Positions 5,620-5,826 of a stretch of 5,826 bases of DNA are shown here, one piece after another; the stretch's first letter is position 1; each line of letters opens with the position of its first letter. A program made the translations under genes and the position numbers. A model generated the notes under the pieces. The model saw only the letters and a program-made list of their open reading frames with translations. It was not told the DNA's origin and ran no database searches. Origin of the DNA: Sediminibacterium sp. (lineage in GTDB: Bacteria; Bacteroidota; Bacteroidia; Chitinophagales; Chitinophagaceae); contig JAGNTI010000090.1 in the NCBI GenBank assembly GCA_017987615.1, forward strand, positions 1 through 5,826. The letters are read 5' to 3'.

Positions 5620-5826
5620 TCAAGAAAATAAAAGGGTAGCGATGATGCCGCAGGCGGCTTTCACTACAATGAGTCCGTCAATGATTGCAAGATAATAGAG
5701 AATGCTTTTACGTTGGTGCATTTGGTAGCTTACACTTATCAACAAAATAAGCGGGATTGTGTTTAACAAAATTTGGTATCCTGTAAACCCGTGCAAATAG
5801 CCATAGCGTAGGGTTGCTATTAAGAT
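5620..5826 (-). CDS. Membrane protein, C-terminal fragment (5' end outside window)
   Basis: The minus strand is open from the right edge to TGA 5622-5620, giving 68 residues in frame with no start needed inside the window. The translation is hydrophobic and punctuated as in a membrane protein: a segment at about 14-33 (GFTGYQILLNTIPLILLISV), a short polar turn QMHQRK (35-40), and a second hydrophobic segment at about 42-67 ending LLFS. I read it as the last two transmembrane helices of a multi-pass inner-membrane protein of unknown function. The stop is 23 bases before the peptidase ATG on the same strand, so it may be the upstream member of the same operon. Codon use and the absence of stops support coding. 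No family is recognised. Confidence 0.65.
   Translation of the reverse strand: MLIATLRYGYLHGFTGYQILLNTIPLILLISVSYQMHQRKSILYYLAIIDGLIVVKAACGIIATLLFS

Noticed and set aside
5595..5623. Minus-strand TTGACA (5623-5618), 17 bases, TATTAT (5600-5595): a textbook E. coli-type promoter
   Set aside because: The -10 box overlaps the peptidase ATG, so initiation would fall inside the gene. Bacteroidota also use the TTTG/TANNTTTG type, so the match is likely chance in AT-rich DNA.
4469..5623. Longer M42 peptidase from TTG 5623 (384 residues)
   Set aside because: It starts at a rare TTG, overlaps the TGA of the upstream frame, and adds residues without family resemblance; ATG 5596 is a better start.
1..5826. 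CRISPR arrays, tRNA or rRNA genes, insertion sequences, phage or toxin-antitoxin genes
   Set aside because: I looked for regularly spaced repeats, cloverleaf segments, transposase motifs and long terminal inverted repeats, and saw none.

Overview
The window looks like chromosomal DNA from a member of the Bacteroidota, most likely close to Chitinophagaceae. Four things support this: the AT-rich composition, start codons without purine-rich Shine-Dalgarno sequences, promoter elements of the Bacteroidota type (TANNTTTG), and protein families that are otherwise mostly uncharacterised Bacteroidota ones. The assignment is an inference from style; no rRNA or marker gene settles it.

Left part (1-856): the 3' portion of cytidylate kinase (cmk) enters on the + strand, with its P-loop end cut off by the window edge. 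It is followed by a 275-base intergenic region. This holds a hairpin terminator with an A-tract on one side and a T-tract on the other, so it can work in both directions. It also holds two further hairpins, a good minus-strand promoter candidate (TTTG-N18-TATATTTG) and a plus-strand -7 element (TATCTTTG). The most economical reading is a leftward structured small RNA of about 125 nt that shares its terminator with cmk, divergent from the promoter of the next gene.

Middle (857-2410): one + strand gene encodes a 517-residue, soluble, almost all-helical protein with TPR-like helix pairs. It is a family I recognise only as conserved and uncharacterised.

Right part (2373-5826, - strand, read right to left): a closely spaced run of four genes. 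These are the C-terminal end of a small membrane protein, an M42-type metallo-aminopeptidase with all metal ligands present, a class I glutamine amidotransferase-like protein with an intact Cys-His-Glu triad, and an ATP-grasp-like protein. Gaps are 23, 15 and 11 bases, so co-transcription is likely. The last gene overlaps the convergent 517-residue gene tail to tail by 38 bases. A glutaminase-type domain next to an ATP-grasp ligase suggests a glutamine-dependent amide-forming enzyme pair with an aminopeptidase in the same unit. The substrate is unknown, and this is the best candidate in the window for an undescribed biochemical system.
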